From Deltaproteobacteria bacterium (GTDB lineage: Bacteria > Desulfobacterota > Desulfobacteria > Desulfobacterales > UBA5852): a stretch of DNA of 37,870 nucleotides. Of this stretch, positions 14,659 through 23,154 are shown piece after piece (within the stretch, counting starts at the first letter, position 1; every line of letters starts with the position of its first letter). Where the stretch lies: assembly GCA_020444045.1 (NCBI GenBank), contig JAHLLS010000037.1, forward strand, positions 1 through 37,870, given 5' to 3'. The notes under the pieces are model-generated. The model had not been told where the DNA came from, searched no databases, and saw nothing but the letters and a program-made list of their open reading frames with translations. Position numbers and translations under genes: made by a program.

Positions 14659-16188
14659 TCAATCGCCGTTACGGTTGAAAAAAGTCTGGATGGCCTGACA
14701 CAAGCCGGGAATAGTGTATTCCTCGGCGGTGATGTGCACGTCAAATCCCAGGGCCTCGGCGGTTTCGGTGGTAATGGGGCCGATGCTGGCCGTATGCACC
14801 TTGTCCATCAGCTGGTCCCGGCGGTCGGCGGGCAGCATCTGATGAAAATGCTTGACGGTGGATGAACTGGCAAAGGTCACCATGTCCACTCGGCCATTTT
14901 CCAGATCCGCCACCAGATCAGCGGCGCCGTCGGTCACCGGCCGGGTGTGGTAGGTCGCGATTTCATCCACCGTGGCCCCCATCCGGCGAAGCTCATCCGG
15001 CAGGATGGGACGGGCTTCGGCGGCCCGGGGCAGGAGAATGCGTTGACCGGCGATTTTTTCAGTGGCGAAAGCGTCGATAACCGCTTCCGCCCGGTAGCTG
15101 GCCGGAACGATATCACTTCGCAGCCCTTGCTGACGCAAGCGTTCAGCCGTGGCCGGACCGATGACGGCGGTGCGCACATGGTGCAGCGCGCGTACATCCT
15201 TGCCCAGGGCAAAGAGCCGTTCGAAAAAATAGGTGACACCGTTCACACTGGTGAAGATCAGCCAGTCGTAAGTTGAAAGGTTCTGGATGGCGTCGTCCAA
15301 CGGCGCATTGTCGGCCGGGGGAACCACCTCGATGGTGGGGTATTCGAGACAGTTGGCACCCAGTTCGGTCAGGCGTTCCACCAGATCGCTGGCCTGGGCC
15401 CGGGCCCGGGTGACGATGATCGTGCGGCCGAAGAGCGGCCGCGTTTCAAACCATTGAAGGCGGTCGCGAAGCTGGACCACTTTTCCCACCACGATCAGTG
15501 CGGGGGCCTTCATGCCGGCCTGCCGGGCAGTGTCGACGATGGTGGCCAGAGTCCCGGTAACGGTTTTCTGCCGGGTGGTCGTTCCCCAGCGGACCAGGGC
15601 TACCGGAGTTGTCGGGTCCATTCCGTTGCCCTGCAGCTGTTCGGCAATCAGCGGCAGATTTTTGATGCCCATGAAAAAGACCAGTGTTCCGATGCCGGTG
15701 GCCAGCGCCTTCCAGTCGATGCTCGAGCTGGTCTTGGTCGGGTCTTCATGGCCGGTCACAAACGCCAGGGTGGAGGTGTAATCCCGGTGGGTCAGGGGGA
15801 TTCCGGCATAGGCTGCTCCGGCGATGGCCGAGGTCACGCCGGGAACGACTTCAAACGGAATGCCGGCGGCCACGAGCTCTTCGGCTTCTTCCCCGCCGCG
15901 ACCGAAAATATAGGGGTCGCCCCCTTTCAAGCGGGCCACCACCAGGCCCTGGCGGGCCTTGTCGATGATGAGCTGGTTGATGCCCCCCTGGGGCAGGGTG
16001 TGGTCGCCGCCCTTTTTGCCCACATAGATCATCTCGGTTTTCGGCGACGCATGCGCCAGCAGGGCCGGTGCCGCCAAATAATCGTAAATGACCACGTCCG
16101 CGTTGTGGATACAGGCTTGGCCCTTGACCGTGATCAGCCCCGGGTCGCCGGGACCGGCGCCGATGAGATATACTTTGCCTGGTGTCAT
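14659..16188 (-). CDS. cobA-hemD: bifunctional uroporphyrinogen-III C-methyltransferase / uroporphyrinogen-III synthase
   Basis: 509 residues. Residues 1 to about 245 are SUMT (CobA): VYLIGAGPGDPGLITVKG, VVIYDYL, VARLKGGDPYIFGRGGEE, VVPGVTSAIAGAAYAGIPLTHR, then VALVRWGTTTRQKTV. It methylates uroporphyrinogen III at C2 and C7 with SAM to give precorrin-2. Residues about 255-509 are HemD (GRTIIVTRARAQASDLVERL, LIFTSVNGVTYFFERL, HTASIGPITTETAEALG), which closes hydroxymethylbilane to uroporphyrinogen III. The fused form is frequent in Desulfobacterota and Clostridia. The start overlaps the hemC stop by 4 nt (ATGA), so the two are coupled. The product feeds siroheme (dissimilatory sulfite reductase), heme and B12. 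Confidence 0.96.
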   Translation of the reverse strand: MTPGKVYLIGAGPGDPGLITVKGQACIHNADVVIYDYLAAPALLAHASPKTEMIYVGKKGGDHTLPQGGINQLIIDKARQGLVVARLKGGDPYIFGRGGEEAEELVAAGIPFEVVPGVTSAIAGAAYAGIPLTHRDYTSTLAFVTGHEDPTKTSSSIDWKALATGIGTLVFFMGIKNLPLIAEQLQGNGMDPTTPVALVRWGTTTRQKTVTGTLATIVDTARQAGMKAPALIVVGKVVQLRDRLQWFETRPLFGRTIIVTRARAQASDLVERLTELGANCLEYPTIEVVPPADNAPLDDAIQNLSTYDWLIFTSVNGVTYFFERLFALGKDVRALHHVRTAVIGPATAERLRQQGLRSDIVPASYRAEAVIDAFATEKIAGQRILLPRAAEARPILPDELRRMGATVDEIATYHTRPVTDGAADLVADLENGRVDMVTFASSSTVKHFHQMLPADRRDQLMDKVHTASIGPITTETAEALGFDVHITAEEYTIPGLCQAIQTFFNRNGD

Positions 16189-17120
16189 GAATGGAGTTCC
16201 GTTTGTAGACTGTCGAGGATGGTGCGCGCCCCCCGTTCCAGCAGTTTACCGGCCAGGTCCAGGCCGATGGTTTCCGCCTGTTCCGCCGGCCCTTCAAGCG
16301 TTTCCCGAACCAAGGTTTGCCCCTGCAGATCGGCCACCAGCCCGGTCATGCTCAGGCGATCGCCTGTTAGTGTCGCGTGCCCGGCAATGGGCACCTGGCA
16401 GCCGCCTTCCAGACGCGCCAGAAAAGCCCGCTCCGCCAGGACGGCCGACCGGGTTGCCGCATGGTTCAAGGCGCTGACGAATGGGGTAATGACGGGATCC
16501 GTGATGCGGGTTTCAATACACAGGGCGCCCTGCCCAACCGCCGGGAGCATAACGTCCGGAGGCAGGTATTCGGTGATGCGCCCGGCCAGCCCCAGGCGTT
16601 TGACGCCGGCGGCGGCCAGGACGATGGCGTCCAGGTTTTCGTCCACCAGCTTCCGCAGCCGCGTGTCCAGGTTGCCCCGCAGCGGCACGATCTGAACATC
16701 CGGGCGGATATGCCGCAATTGTGCGGCCCGGCGCAGGCTGCTGGTGCCGATCGTGGGGGCCGGCCCCATATCCTGCAGGTTCAGGCCTTCGCGTGCGATC
16801 AAAACGTCGACCGGCGTTTCGCGCTCCGGCACGGCGCCGATACACAGCCCTGCCGGAATTTCCGCCGGCATATCTTTCATGCTGTGCACGGCAATATCGA
16901 TCCGTCCATCCAGCAGCGCTTCTTCGATTTCTTTGACGAAGAGGCCCTTGCCGCCTACTTTGGCCAGCGGGACATCCAGGATCTTGTCCCCTTTGGTTTT
17001 AATGATCTCCAGTGCGACGCGGATGCCGGGATGGCGTTTTTCGAGCTGATCCTTGACCCAGTTGGCCTGCCACAGGGCCAGCTTGCTGCCGCGTGTTCCG
17101 ATGGTGACCGTAGTGCCCAT
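16185..17120 (-). CDS. hemC: hydroxymethylbilane synthase (porphobilinogen deaminase)
   Basis: 311 residues, the normal family length. It joins four porphobilinogen units into hydroxymethylbilane in the cytosol. Motifs are the N-terminal TRGSKLALWQA, HSMKDMP with the catalytic Asp about 83, GTSSLRRAAQL with the substrate-binding Arg pair, LRGNLDTRLRKL, and the dipyrromethane cofactor Cys at about 241 in LEGGCQVPI. The ATG overlaps the stop of the upstream zinc-ribbon gene (TGATG), and its own stop overlaps cobA-hemD by 4 nt, making a tight three-gene unit. Confidence 0.97.
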   Translation of the reverse strand: MGTTVTIGTRGSKLALWQANWVKDQLEKRHPGIRVALEIIKTKGDKILDVPLAKVGGKGLFVKEIEEALLDGRIDIAVHSMKDMPAEIPAGLCIGAVPERETPVDVLIAREGLNLQDMGPAPTIGTSSLRRAAQLRHIRPDVQIVPLRGNLDTRLRKLVDENLDAIVLAAAGVKRLGLAGRITEYLPPDVMLPAVGQGALCIETRITDPVITPFVSALNHAATRSAVLAERAFLARLEGGCQVPIAGHATLTGDRLSMTGLVADLQGQTLVRETLEGPAEQAETIGLDLAGKLLERGARTILDSLQTELHS

Positions 17121-17350
17121 CAGTGCCCACAGCCCGCACAGCTGGAAGCGCTGCAGCCGCTACAGGAAGAGGTGGCGGCCGTGGATTTTATGGTTTCGCC
17201 ACCGGCGCCCTTGCTGAAAAAGCCGCAGGCGGACATCTGGCGGCAAACTTTTTTGCTATGGCATTCCGAGCATTCCGGATCGGGTTTTCCGATCACCAGG
17301 TATTCGAAGGTGTTACCACATTCCTGACATTGGTATTCATAAATCGGCAT
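17120..17350 (-). CDS. FmdB-type zinc ribbon protein
   Basis: 76 residues. MPIYEYQCQECGNTFEYL and CSECHSKKVCRQMS are the usual start and second half of the FmdB/CxxC zinc-ribbon family, with two Cys pairs for one zinc. The C-terminal tail is Gly/Ser-rich with extra Cys (SCSGCSASSCAGCGH). AAGGAG precedes the ATG. Such proteins have been proposed as small regulators, but no general function is established. It leads a translationally coupled unit with hemC and cobA-hemD, a linkage I associate with sulfate reducers; a link to tetrapyrrole control is only inferred. Confidence 0.88.
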   Translation of the reverse strand: MPIYEYQCQECGNTFEYLVIGKPDPECSECHSKKVCRQMSACGFFSKGAGGETIKSTAATSSCSGCSASSCAGCGH

Positions 17351-17500
17351 ACAAAATTCTCCTTGTGCGCGGCGCCGTTGGCTAATTTATAAAGGGGGGC
17401 ATCCCCTGGTGGTCGTTTGCGCCGTCGGCGCTCCTCTTTACACGGCTTTACCCGTTTTGGCAAGGCAGCCGGGAACGGCCGCCTTGGCCGGGGCTGTCGT

Positions 17501-18091
17501 TCAATTCGACGCGTCGTTCACACCCGGGGGAAACAGGGTCTGATCGACCAGTTGGCAGAGCATATGGCCCATGATGATGTGGGTTTCCTGAACGCGTGCC
17601 GTTGTTGCCGTGGGCACGGTCAACGCCAGGTCGCTGGCATCGATCAAGGCGCCGGCCTGTCCGGTCATGCCCAGGCAGCGCAGCCCCAATTCACGGGCAG
17701 CGCGTATGCCCGCTAAAACGTTGGGGGAGTTGCCGCTGGTGCTGAGGCCCCAGGCGACATCGCCCCGTCTCCCGAGGGCCTGAATCTGTTTCGAGAAGAT
17801 TTGTTCGAAAGAATAATCGTTGCCAATGCTGGTGATGATCGAGGTGTCCGTCGTGAGGGCCAGGGCCGGCAGGGGGTGGCGTTCGATCTGAAACCGATTG
17901 ACGAACTCCGCTGCCAGATGCTGGGCATCCGCGGCGCTGCCCCCGTTGCCGAACAGAAGGATTTTATGTCCGGAGGCGACACAGGTCACCAGCATATCGG
18001 CAGCCGCCAGCAAAGCGTCCATTTGGGCCTCGATGGCTTGCCGTTTGATGCGGATGCTGTCTTCCAGGATCGTGGTAATCAAGTCTCGCAT
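17501..18091 (-). CDS. gmhA: sedoheptulose-7-phosphate isomerase (SIS domain)
   Basis: 196 residues, the typical GmhA length. The SIS fold shows ILLFGNGGSAADAQHLAAEFVNRF (phosphosugar loop and conserved Glu), ALTTDTSIITSIGNDYSFEQIFSKQI, and GLSTSGNSPNVL, all hallmarks of GmhA. It makes D-glycero-D-manno-heptose 7-phosphate for the LPS inner core, in the cytosol. The nearest ribosome-like GGGAG is 15 nt from the ATG, so initiation may be weak. About 70 bp separate it from the upstream GGDEF-TPR gene on the same strand; no other heptose gene is present. Confidence 0.93.
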   Translation of the reverse strand: MRDLITTILEDSIRIKRQAIEAQMDALLAAADMLVTCVASGHKILLFGNGGSAADAQHLAAEFVNRFQIERHPLPALALTTDTSIITSIGNDYSFEQIFSKQIQALGRRGDVAWGLSTSGNSPNVLAGIRAARELGLRCLGMTGQAGALIDASDLALTVPTATTARVQETHIIMGHMLCQLVDQTLFPPGVNDASN

Positions 18092-18162
18092 GGGTGGATC
18101 GATATTCTCCCTATATCATTATCCCGGCCGTTGCGGCACTGTGGAAAAAGGGTCGCAATTGG

Positions 18163-19521
18163 TTAGGACGCCTTTTCGACGTCGCGGTCTTCCAGTGCCA
18201 GAATCGATTCGCGGGCATTTTCGCCCAGGGTCTCCGCTTTTCTAAAGGCTGCCAGGGCCTTGTCGAATTGTCCGTTTTTTTTCAGCAAGCGTCCCAAACG
18301 CAGGTGAAATCGCCCGTTGTCGGGGGTAATCTCGACACTCTGCTGGCAAAAGGCAAGGGCGATGTCCAAATTTTCGTTTTTCAATTCGTAGCAACGCCCC
18401 AACCCCGAAAGGGAAGGCGCGTCATTGGGATGAAGGCGCAGCGCTTTTTTAAAGGGCGGAATCGCCTGGTCGACCAGGTGCTGGGCCAGGTAGGTTTCGC
18501 CCAGAAGCCGCTGAACCGTGGCGGATTCGGGCTTCAGTCCGGCGGCCCGCTCGATCAGTTTCTGGGCTTTTTCCGGTTGGCCGGACTCCAGCAGGAGCTT
18601 CCCGGCCTGGAAGTTCAGTTCGAAAACATCCTTTCCCAACGGCGCCGCCTTCAGCCAGAACTGCAAGGCCTTGTCGCGTTTGTCCATCAGCAGGCTGACC
18701 AGGCCGGCGTTGTAGAGGGCCAAAATTTCCTCGGTGTTGATTTTTAAGGCGGTCTCAAAGGCGGTCAAGGCTTTGGGATAATTTTGTTTCACACCGAAAC
18801 AAACGCCCAGGCTGTTCAGCACATTGACGTTGCGCGGATCCAGCCGCAGGGCATTGCGGAATTCATTGATGGCACTGTCGATATCACCGGCATCATAACA
18901 GCGGTCGCCACTGATGTTGAGGCTGACGGCGTCAAAACAGGCGCGGCCGCCGGGCCCCATGAAAAAGGCGTGCGCCAGCGCCTTACGGGCATTTTCGATA
19001 ACGTCGGCCGGGGTGTATTGCAGACACGGAAAGGCCGCCAGGCCGATGGTCAGGGACAGTTCCGCCGTGGCATTGACCTGCTCCTGGAGCTTCTTGGCGA
19101 TCGCCAGCGCCGCAGCCACATCTTTTTCCGGGAAAACGCACCCGAAGATGTCGCTGGTCATCACCCCCCACCAGGCATTGTTGGCGGCACACGCTTTGTC
19201 GATGGCCTGGGCTACCTTGAGACGCAACGGTTGCCGTCGGTCGCGGTCATCTTCGTGCCGGTAGGCCGCCGTATCGATGCGCAGGGCGATGGCGGTGAAC
19301 AGAGCGGCGGCGGCCCCTTTTTCAGCTGCCCGGATCCCATAGGCTTCACCGCAACGGAGACCGGGGTAGTGCTGTCGCAGGGGATCATCGGCCCCGGACG
19401 GTGCGGTCGCTGGCGGTGTGCCGCAGGGTGGCGCATGCGTGCCCTCCGCGGATGTTTTGGAATACAGAAAATGCTGGGTTGCGGTGAGATCGCGGTTCAG
19501 GCCGCGAGGGTCAGACGTCAT
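18163..19521 (-). CDS. degenerate GGDEF domain plus TPR repeat protein
   Basis: 452 residues. Residues about 60-205 resemble a GGDEF domain: the helix AVAALAIAKKLQEQV-like stretch, LSLTIGLAAFP, ADVIENARKALAHAFFMGPGGRACFD. The GG[D/E]EF signature is replaced by MTSDIFGCVFP, so diguanylate cyclase activity is unlikely. Residues about 205-440 contain at least six TPR units (e.g. AINEFRNALRLDPRNVNVLNSLGVCFG, AIPPFKKALRLHPNDAPSLSGLGRCYE, FHLRLGRLLKKNGQFDKALAAFRKA). There is no signal peptide. The ATG overlaps the selA stop by 4 nt (ATGA), which implies coupled translation with selA. I infer a scaffold or nucleotide-sensing role; no partner can be named. Confidence 0.78.
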   Translation of the reverse strand: MTSDPRGLNRDLTATQHFLYSKTSAEGTHAPPCGTPPATAPSGADDPLRQHYPGLRCGEAYGIRAAEKGAAAALFTAIALRIDTAAYRHEDDRDRRQPLRLKVAQAIDKACAANNAWWGVMTSDIFGCVFPEKDVAAALAIAKKLQEQVNATAELSLTIGLAAFPCLQYTPADVIENARKALAHAFFMGPGGRACFDAVSLNISGDRCYDAGDIDSAINEFRNALRLDPRNVNVLNSLGVCFGVKQNYPKALTAFETALKINTEEILALYNAGLVSLLMDKRDKALQFWLKAAPLGKDVFELNFQAGKLLLESGQPEKAQKLIERAAGLKPESATVQRLLGETYLAQHLVDQAIPPFKKALRLHPNDAPSLSGLGRCYELKNENLDIALAFCQQSVEITPDNGRFHLRLGRLLKKNGQFDKALAAFRKAETLGENARESILALEDRDVEKAS

Positions 19522-20939
19522 AAGGACTCCTTTTTCAGCATCCGTCGGAAAGCCTTTTCAATATGGGGCAGATCATCGTCTTGCAGGGTGCGGACGTCCA
19601 TGATGAAACGGTCTTTTTCGATGCGGCCGATAATGGGCGGAACATGCTGCCGCAGGAAGGTCTCGATGCGCTGAACCGATCCGCCCGGGGCGGTGACGGC
19701 AACGCCATGGCTGGGCAGTGCCAGCAACGGCAGCGAGCCGCCGCCGATGCGCGATTGGGGCTGATCCCGTTCGAATACCAGACGCGGGTCATCGATATCT
19801 TGCAGGCCGGTGTGGAGGCGTTCGGCCCGTTGCGCCAGAACCGTTTCGGACACCATCATCATTTGCAGGGTGGGGATGTTGGCCACCGCCCGGGATTCCT
19901 CCCGGTAAAGCCGCAGGGTGCTTTCGAGGGCGGCCAGGGTCAATTTGTCGATGCGCAGCGCCCGGTTGATGGGGTTCTTTTTGATGGCATCCAGATAGGG
20001 GCGTTTGCCGACGATGATACCGGCCTGGGGGCCGCCCAGCAGTTTGTCGCCGCTGAAGGTAACGATGTCCGCGCCACTGGCGACGGATTCCTGGACCGTC
20101 GGCTCCCAGGGCAGTCCGTAGCGCCTGAAATCCACAAACGTGCCGCTGCCCAGATCTTCCATGACCGGCACATCATGTTGACCGCCGAAATCGACCAGTT
20201 CTTTCAGGGACACTTCCTTGGTAAACCCGGTGATGGCGAAATTGCTCTGATGCACCTTGAGGAGCAACGCCGTTCGGTCACCAAGGGCGGCCGCATAGTC
20301 TTTCAAGTGGGTGCGGTTGGTGGTCCCCACTTCTTTGAGAAGGGCGCCGCTTTTGCTCATCACGTCGGGAATGCGAAAGGCACCGCCGATTTCGACGAGT
20401 TCCCCCCGGGAAACGATGACTTCCCGGTCTTTGGCCATGGTTTCCAGCGCAATCAACACGGCACCGGCATTGTTGTTGACCACCAGGCCCGCCTCGGCCC
20501 CGGTGATGTCGCAGAGGAGGTCTTCGACGGCGCTGTAGCGGGATCCGCGACGGCCTTCGTCCAGGTTGAATTCCAGATTCGAGTAGCGGCTGGCGATAAG
20601 GGTCAGGTTGTCGATGGCATCCCGGCAGAGCAGGGAGCGTCCCAGGTTGGTGTGGATGACGATCCCGGTGGCATTGACGGTCTGTCGCAGATTGGGCTGC
20701 ATGGCCGCCGTCACCAGCACTTCGATGCGCTGCAAAACGGCAGTTTCGCTGACATCCTCGACGTCAAGGCTTGTCTTGTCGTGCAGCAGCTGGTGACGCA
20801 GGGCTTCCAGGGCGGTGCGGGCCGCATTGCGCAGTACGGAATGGGGGGTCTGTCGGAGTGTCTCGGAATTCCGGGAACTGTCCAGCAAACGGTCCACACT
20901 GGGCAAACGCTGCAACAATGTCTGGGTCTGATCGTCCAT
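19518..20939 (-). CDS. selA: L-seryl-tRNA(Sec) selenium transferase
   Basis: 473 residues; the ATG ATG at 20942/20939 follows GAGGG, and I take the second. PLP enzyme that converts seryl-tRNA(Sec) to selenocysteinyl-tRNA(Sec) using selenophosphate. Motifs are an N-terminal helical tRNA-binding region (LPSVDRLL), VNATGIVIHTNLGRS, EFNLDEGRRGSRY, VVNNNAGAVLIAL, and the PLP lysine about 299 in TFSGDKLLGGPQAGIIVG. SelB, SelD and tRNA-Sec are not in the window. Its presence implies that this organism uses selenoproteins, common in sulfate reducers (formate dehydrogenases, hydrogenases). It is divergent from pyrF. Confidence 0.96.
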   Translation of the reverse strand: MDDQTQTLLQRLPSVDRLLDSSRNSETLRQTPHSVLRNAARTALEALRHQLLHDKTSLDVEDVSETAVLQRIEVLVTAAMQPNLRQTVNATGIVIHTNLGRSLLCRDAIDNLTLIASRYSNLEFNLDEGRRGSRYSAVEDLLCDITGAEAGLVVNNNAGAVLIALETMAKDREVIVSRGELVEIGGAFRIPDVMSKSGALLKEVGTTNRTHLKDYAAALGDRTALLLKVHQSNFAITGFTKEVSLKELVDFGGQHDVPVMEDLGSGTFVDFRRYGLPWEPTVQESVASGADIVTFSGDKLLGGPQAGIIVGKRPYLDAIKKNPINRALRIDKLTLAALESTLRLYREESRAVANIPTLQMMMVSETVLAQRAERLHTGLQDIDDPRLVFERDQPQSRIGGGSLPLLALPSHGVAVTAPGGSVQRIETFLRQHVPPIIGRIEKDRFIMDVRTLQDDDLPHIEKAFRRMLKKESL

Positions 20940-21005
20940 CATCCACCCTCGCCGGTGCAATGGTTATGGTGCGGCCGGTCTTTCCGAAATTCTTAAACTT
21001 TACTT

Positions 21006-21025
21006 TTTAGCATCGAAAAGCTAAA
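21006..21025. promoter_or_regulatory. inverted repeat between divergent selA and pyrF
   Basis: TTTAGC (21006-21011) and GCTAAA (21020-21025) surround an 8-nt AT-rich loop in the short AT-rich gap between the two start codons. It could be an operator or part of the divergent promoters. No clear -35/-10 pair stands out. Confidence 0.3.
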
Positions 21026-21092
21026 TATTTCAATCTATTTATTAGGCCCTGGCGCCGCAAGCGTGTGCTATAGGGTACCAAGAAGGAGGCGT

Positions 21093-21815
21093 ATGCGAGA
21101 CCCACGGGATTATATCATTTTCCCCCTTGATGTGGCCACACGAAACGATGCGGAGGCTCTGGTGAGACAGCTCGCCGGCCGGGTCGGCTTGTTTAAAATC
21201 GGGCTGGAACTGTTCATTCGATCGGGGCCCGATCTCATCCGATGGATTCGCGCGGAGGGCGATGCCGGGATTTTCCTGGATCTCAAGTTGCACGACATCC
21301 CCATGACGGTGGCCCGCGCCATGGCGGGCATTGCGGACTTGCAGGTGGACATGACGACCGTTCATTGCGGCGAGAATCCGCGCATGCTCGAAGCCGCAGT
21401 AACGGCTGGTCAGGGGCGAACCAAGGTTCTTGGTGTGACGGTGTTGACCAGTGTGGGAACGGCGGATTTGCATCAGGCAGGCTTTGCACCGGCACTGGCC
21501 GACGATGTGGAAGCACTGGTGCGGCGCCGGGCCGAAGCGGCCCAGGCGGCCGGCTGCGCTGGCGTGGTGTGCTCGGGTCGGGAAGCCCAAGCCATCAAAC
21601 GGGCGCTGGGTCCGAATTTCCTGGCGGTAACGCCGGGGATTCGGCCGGCATGGGAATCCGTCGGACCGGATGATCAGCAGCGTGTCATGACGCCGGCCGA
21701 AGCGGTGCGCAACGGGGCCGACTACATCGTGATCGGGCGTCCGATTCGGGATGCAGCCGATCCCGGCCAGGCCGCCCGCCGGGTGGCCGACGAGGTCGCC
21801 GAGGGGTTGGCATGA
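21093..21815 (+). CDS. pyrF: orotidine 5'-phosphate decarboxylase
   Basis: 240 residues; ATG 21093 is preceded by AAGGAGG at ideal distance (the upstream alternative at 21063 has none). Last step of UMP synthesis. TIM-barrel with the catalytic Lys/Asp network visible as FLDLKLHDIPMTVARA, plus IIFPLDV at the first strand, LFKIGLELF, VCSGREA, AVTPGIRP and ADYIVIGRPIRDA (phosphate binding). It stands alone on the + strand between leftward genes. Length and motifs are normal for the short bacterial class. Confidence 0.96.
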   Translation: MRDPRDYIIFPLDVATRNDAEALVRQLAGRVGLFKIGLELFIRSGPDLIRWIRAEGDAGIFLDLKLHDIPMTVARAMAGIADLQVDMTTVHCGENPRMLEAAVTAGQGRTKVLGVTVLTSVGTADLHQAGFAPALADDVEALVRRRAEAAQAAGCAGVVCSGREAQAIKRALGPNFLAVTPGIRPAWESVGPDDQQRVMTPAEAVRNGADYIVIGRPIRDAADPGQAARRVADEVAEGLA

Positions 21816-21817
21816 CC

Positions 21818-21916
21818 TTAATACCATAAAAGGTTGCGAAGGATGGTGAGGCCGATGATCACCGCGGCCAATAACAGAATCAACACCAGTTGAGGGCGCG
21901 AAAAGGAGGTCATCAT
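21818..21916 (-). CDS. possible 32-residue single-span membrane peptide
   Basis: A 33-codon frame from ATG 21916 (or 21913) to TAA at 21818, filling the gap between the lysC stop and the pyrF stop. It encodes a short polar start (MMTSFSRPQ), one continuous hydrophobic segment of about 15 residues (LVLILLLAAVIIGL) and a basic-aromatic end (RNLLWY). It starts 12 bp after lysC on the same strand, so it could be the last gene of that operon. The ribosome site is weak. The composition is very like a designed membrane span, which is the main support. Confidence 0.45.
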   Translation of the reverse strand: MMTSFSRPQLVLILLLAAVIIGLTILRNLLWY

Positions 21917-21927
21917 CGGCTCGCGGG

Positions 21928-23145
21928 TTAGGGCTTGTCCAGGCCGAAGGCCGAGTGCAGGACGCGGACGGCCAGTTCCGCATATTTTTCGGTGACCACG
22001 CAGGAAATGCGGATTTCCGATGTGCTGATGAGCCGGATGTTGATGTTTTCACTGGCCAGGGTGGCGAACATTTTGGCCGCCACACCAGAGTGATTTTTCA
22101 TCCCGACACCGATCACCGACACTTTGGCGATGTTCTGGTCGCCCAGCACTTCTTCGGCCCCGATGTCGGTGGCAACCTGTTCCGCGATGGCCATGGCCTG
22201 CTTGAAATCCGTTTCCGGCACTGTGAACGTCAGATCGGTTTGCCCACCGGAACGCATGTTCTGAATGATCATGTCGATAATGATGCCGGCTTCCGAAACG
22301 GGTGAAAATACTTTAGCGGCCACGCCGGGCTGGTCCGGCACTTTCTTCAGCGTGATTCGGGCCTGGTTCTTGTCGCATGTCACACCGGATACCAGCAGTT
22401 TTTCCATGCTGGCCTCTTCATTGACCACCATTGTTCCCTCCTCATCACTGAATGACGATCGCACATGCACGGGCACGTTGTATTTTTTGGCGAATTCCAC
22501 CGATCGGATTTGAAGGACTTTGGCACCCAGGCTGGCCATTTCAAGCATCTCGTCGTAGCTGATACGCGCCATTTTGCGCGCTCTGGGGCAAATATTGGGG
22601 TCGGTGGTGTAGATGCCGTCGACATCGGTATAGATTTCGCAAATGTCCGCCTTGATGGCGGCGGCGATAGCCACGGCCGAAGTATCCGATCCGCCGCGTC
22701 CCAGGGTGGTGATATTGCCATTGATGTCACATCCCTGGAAACCGGCCATCACCACGATTTTGCGATCCTGAACGAGGGCTCTGATCGGATCGGCGCCGAT
22801 ATCCAGGATGCGGGCATTGCCGAAGGCGCAGTCGGTGACCACTTTGGCCTGATGGCCCAGGATGGATTCCGCCGCGTAGTTCATGGCACGCAGGGTCATG
22901 GCCAGCAGGGCGGCCGTGGTTTGTTCGCCCGTGGCCAGCAGAACATCCAGCTCGCGTTTATCCGGTGATTCGGTGACCTGATTGGCCATGCGGATCAGGT
23001 TGTCCGTCACCCCCGCCATGGCCGACAGGATGACCACGACGTCGTTTCCCTGGTCGAAGGTTCGGGCCACCCGCTTGGCGACGTTCCGGATGCGATCGAG
23101 ATCGGCAACCGATGTGCCGCCGAATTTTTGTACGATGAGTCCCAT
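21928..23145 (-). CDS. lysC: aspartate kinase
   Basis: 405 residues, ATG with GAGAGGA upstream. It phosphorylates L-aspartate, the entry to Lys, Thr, Met and diaminopimelate. N-terminal kinase domain: VQKFGGTSVADLDRI, LSAMAGVTDNLI, TLGRGGSDTSAVAIAAA, EIYTDVDGIYTTDPN, and SLGAKVLQIRSVEFA. The C-terminal part (from about residue 265) holds two ACT domains (VSEAGIIIDMIIQNM; VIGVGMKNHSGVAAKMFATLASENINIRLISTSE) for feedback control. The sequence is of the short alpha/beta-type class in which an internal start can give a separate ACT subunit. It follows tsaE by 9 bp. Confidence 0.97.
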   Translation of the reverse strand: MGLIVQKFGGTSVADLDRIRNVAKRVARTFDQGNDVVVILSAMAGVTDNLIRMANQVTESPDKRELDVLLATGEQTTAALLAMTLRAMNYAAESILGHQAKVVTDCAFGNARILDIGADPIRALVQDRKIVVMAGFQGCDINGNITTLGRGGSDTSAVAIAAAIKADICEIYTDVDGIYTTDPNICPRARKMARISYDEMLEMASLGAKVLQIRSVEFAKKYNVPVHVRSSFSDEEGTMVVNEEASMEKLLVSGVTCDKNQARITLKKVPDQPGVAAKVFSPVSEAGIIIDMIIQNMRSGGQTDLTFTVPETDFKQAMAIAEQVATDIGAEEVLGDQNIAKVSVIGVGMKNHSGVAAKMFATLASENINIRLISTSEIRISCVVTEKYAELAVRVLHSAFGLDKP

Positions 23146-23154
23146 TCGTTCCTC

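Noticed and set aside
19563..20996. 477-codon plus frame opposite selA
   Set aside because: It is a shadow of selA, whose PLP motif and full-length family match are unambiguous; high GC opens long antisense frames.
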